34,444 nucleotides of DNA from Ureibacillus thermosphaericus (GTDB lineage: Bacteria > Bacillota > Bacilli > Bacillales_A > Planococcaceae). Below are positions 33,086 through 34,444 of this stretch, one piece after another. The notes under the pieces were generated by a model. That model saw nothing but the letters and a program-made list of their open reading frames with translations, was not told the origin of the DNA and made no database searches. The stretch covers positions 1 to 34,444 of the forward strand of contig NZ_JAAXPW010000032.1 of the NCBI RefSeq assembly GCF_012396605.1, read 5' to 3'. Within the stretch, counting starts at the first letter, position 1. Every line of letters starts with the position of its first letter. A program made the translations under genes and the position numbers.

Positions 33086-34320
33086 GATAATAGTCAAACT
33101 TCGGTAGATATTAGCCAATGTGAGCATGATAATAGTCAAATTCAAGAAAATAATTGCCAAGCGATAAAAATCAATCCCCTGAAGATGGGATAATAGTCAA
33201 ACTTCGGTAGATATTAGCCAATGTGAGCATGATAATAGTCAAATTCAAGAAAATAATTGCCAAGCGATAAAAATCAATCCCCTGAAGATGGGATAATAGT
33301 CAAACTTCAGAAGATATTAGCCAATTTGAGCTAGATAATAGTCAAATCTCGAAAAATAATAGCCAAGCCTCAAAAATCACTTAACTAATCATAGGATAAT
33401 AGTCAAATTTAAGAAGATATTAGTCAATTCAAGTAAGATAATAGCCAAATCTCGAAAAATAATAGCCAAGCCTCAAAAATCCCTTCCCTGATCATGGGAT
33501 AATAGTCAAACTTCAGAAGATATTAGCCAATCTGAGCAAGATAATAGTCAAATTCGGGAAAATAATAGCCAATCCTCAAAAATTCCTTCCCTAATCATGG
33601 GATAATAGTCAAACTTCAGAAGATATTAGCCAATGTGAGCAAGATAATAGCCAAATCTCGAAAAATAATAGCCAAGCCTCAAAAATTCCTCCCTGATCAT
33701 GGGATAATAGTCAAACTTCCGTATATATTAGCCAATTCGAGCATGATAATAGTCAAATTCGGGAAAATATTTGCCAAGCGAAAAAAATCAATCCCCTGAA
33801 GATGGGATAATAGTCAAACTTCAGAAGATATTAGCCAATCTGAGCAAGATAATAGTCAAATTCGGGAAAATAATAGCCAAGCCTCAAAAATCCCTTCCCT
33901 AATCATGGGATAATAGTCAAACTTCGGTAGATATTAGCCAATCTGAGCATGATAATAGTCAAATTCGGGAAAATAATTGCCAAGCCTCAAAAAACCCTTC
34001 CCTAATCATGGGATAATAGTCAAACTTCGGTAGATATTAGCCAATTCGAGCATGATAATAGTCAAATCTCGAAAAATAATAGCCAAGCCTCAAAAAACCC
34101 TTCCCTAATCATGGGATAATAGTCAAACTTCAGAAGATATTAGCCAATCTGAGCATGATAATAGTCAAATTCGGGAAAATAATAGCCAAGCCTCAAAAAT
34201 CCCTTCCCTGATCATGGGATAATAGTCAAACTTCCGTATATATTAGCCAATTCGAGCATGATAATAGTCAAATTCGGGAAAATAATAGCCAAGCCTCAAA
34301 AATTCCTTCCCTGATCAGAT
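33086..34320 (+). repeat. Repeat array 3: twelve 103-bp units
   Basis: Units start at 33086, 33189, 33292, 33395, 33498, 33601, 33703, 33806, 33909, 34012, 34115 and 34218; all steps are 103 bp except one of 102 (a base lost from the linker near 33690). Each unit is GATAATAGTCAA, GATATTAGCCAA, GATAATAGTCAA and AATAATAGCCAA or AATAATTGCCAA modules of 21 bp, then a 19-bp linker. The first two units are identical. Two linker types occur: TCAATCCCCTGAAGATGG (units 1, 2, 7) and CCTTCCCTRATCATGG (most others). A decayed fragment lies just left (about 33040-33085). No gene is seen in 32987-34421. Confidence 0.95.
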
Positions 34321-34421
34321 AGAGTCCATATAATTGTGTAAAAAAGAAAAGAGCCATTTTCCTCCTCTTTTGCTACACTGTTTTCAGACCCAATAAAAAC
34401 AAATAGAAAGAGGATGAAAAA

Positions 34422-34444
34422 ATGACTCTATTAAAGTTTAACCT
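34422..34444 (+). CDS. 5' end of an unidentified gene, cut by the window edge
   Basis: ATGACTCTATTAAAGTTTAA (start of MTLLKFN) is preceded by AAAGAGGAT with suitable spacing. About 100 bases separate it from the end of array 3. Seven codons are too few to identify it; a transposase is one possibility but nothing here proves it. Confidence 0.5.

Noticed and set aside
33086-34320. CRISPR array
   Set aside because: The whole 103-bp unit is repeated, with no unique spacers of constant length between short identical repeats, and no cas genes are in the window.

Overview
The window comes from a low-GC, flagellated Gram-positive bacterium of the order Bacillales. Gene order from right to left matches the Bacillus subtilis run degV, comFA, comFC, yvyF, flgM, flgN, flgK, flgL, yviE, fliW, csrA, hag, flaG, fliD, fliS, fliT, hpf. 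The single-domain PilZ gene beside hpf and the legionaminic-acid island behind flagellin suggest a Planococcaceae-like genus (Lysinibacillus, Solibacillus or Ureibacillus type). The genus is inferred, not proven.

Layout. 1-549: repeat array 1. 853-1734: EamA-type transporter. 1996-5900: a five-gene leftward operon (M20 amidohydrolase, carboxymuconolactone-decarboxylase-like protein, hydroxyisobutyrate-dehydrogenase-like oxidoreductase, DUF3100 membrane protein, small membrane protein), divergent from a 447-residue regulator at 6125-7468. 7482-7893: repeat array 2, inverted relative to the others. 7912-8840: a small unknown gene with a hairpin over its ribosome binding site, then hpf with a sigma-H-type promoter. 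8949-13523: PilZ, fliS, fliT, fliD, flaG. 13689-23103: an island making CMP-legionaminic acid plus the Maf flagellin glycosyltransferase. 23202-29664: flagellin, csrA/fliW, hook-junction proteins, flgN, flgM, yvyF. 29939-32934: comFC, comFA, degV. 33086-34320: repeat array 3, followed by the first codons of an unidentified gene.

How the genes work together. FlgM and sigma-D control late flagellar genes; three sigma-D-type promoters are visible (flgM, hag, flaG). FliW and CsrA set flagellin translation, and the hag leader carries a textbook CsrA hairpin plus a second site over the Shine-Dalgarno sequence. PtmE, LegB, LegC, LegH, LegG, LegI and LegF supply CMP-legionaminic acid through a GDP-sugar route, and Maf would attach it to flagellin. 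A wrecked sugar formyltransferase gene lies between legG and legI, so the glycan has probably changed recently.

The least explained element is a repeat family present as three arrays. Every array has the same 103-bp unit: four 21-bp modules with core GATAWTAGYCAA followed by a 19-bp linker (4 x 21 + 19). Module order and an alternating T/C in the core are kept in arrays 2 and 3 although the remaining sequence has diverged. 103 is not a multiple of 3 and stops occur in frame, so the arrays look non-coding. I do not recognise them as any described element.
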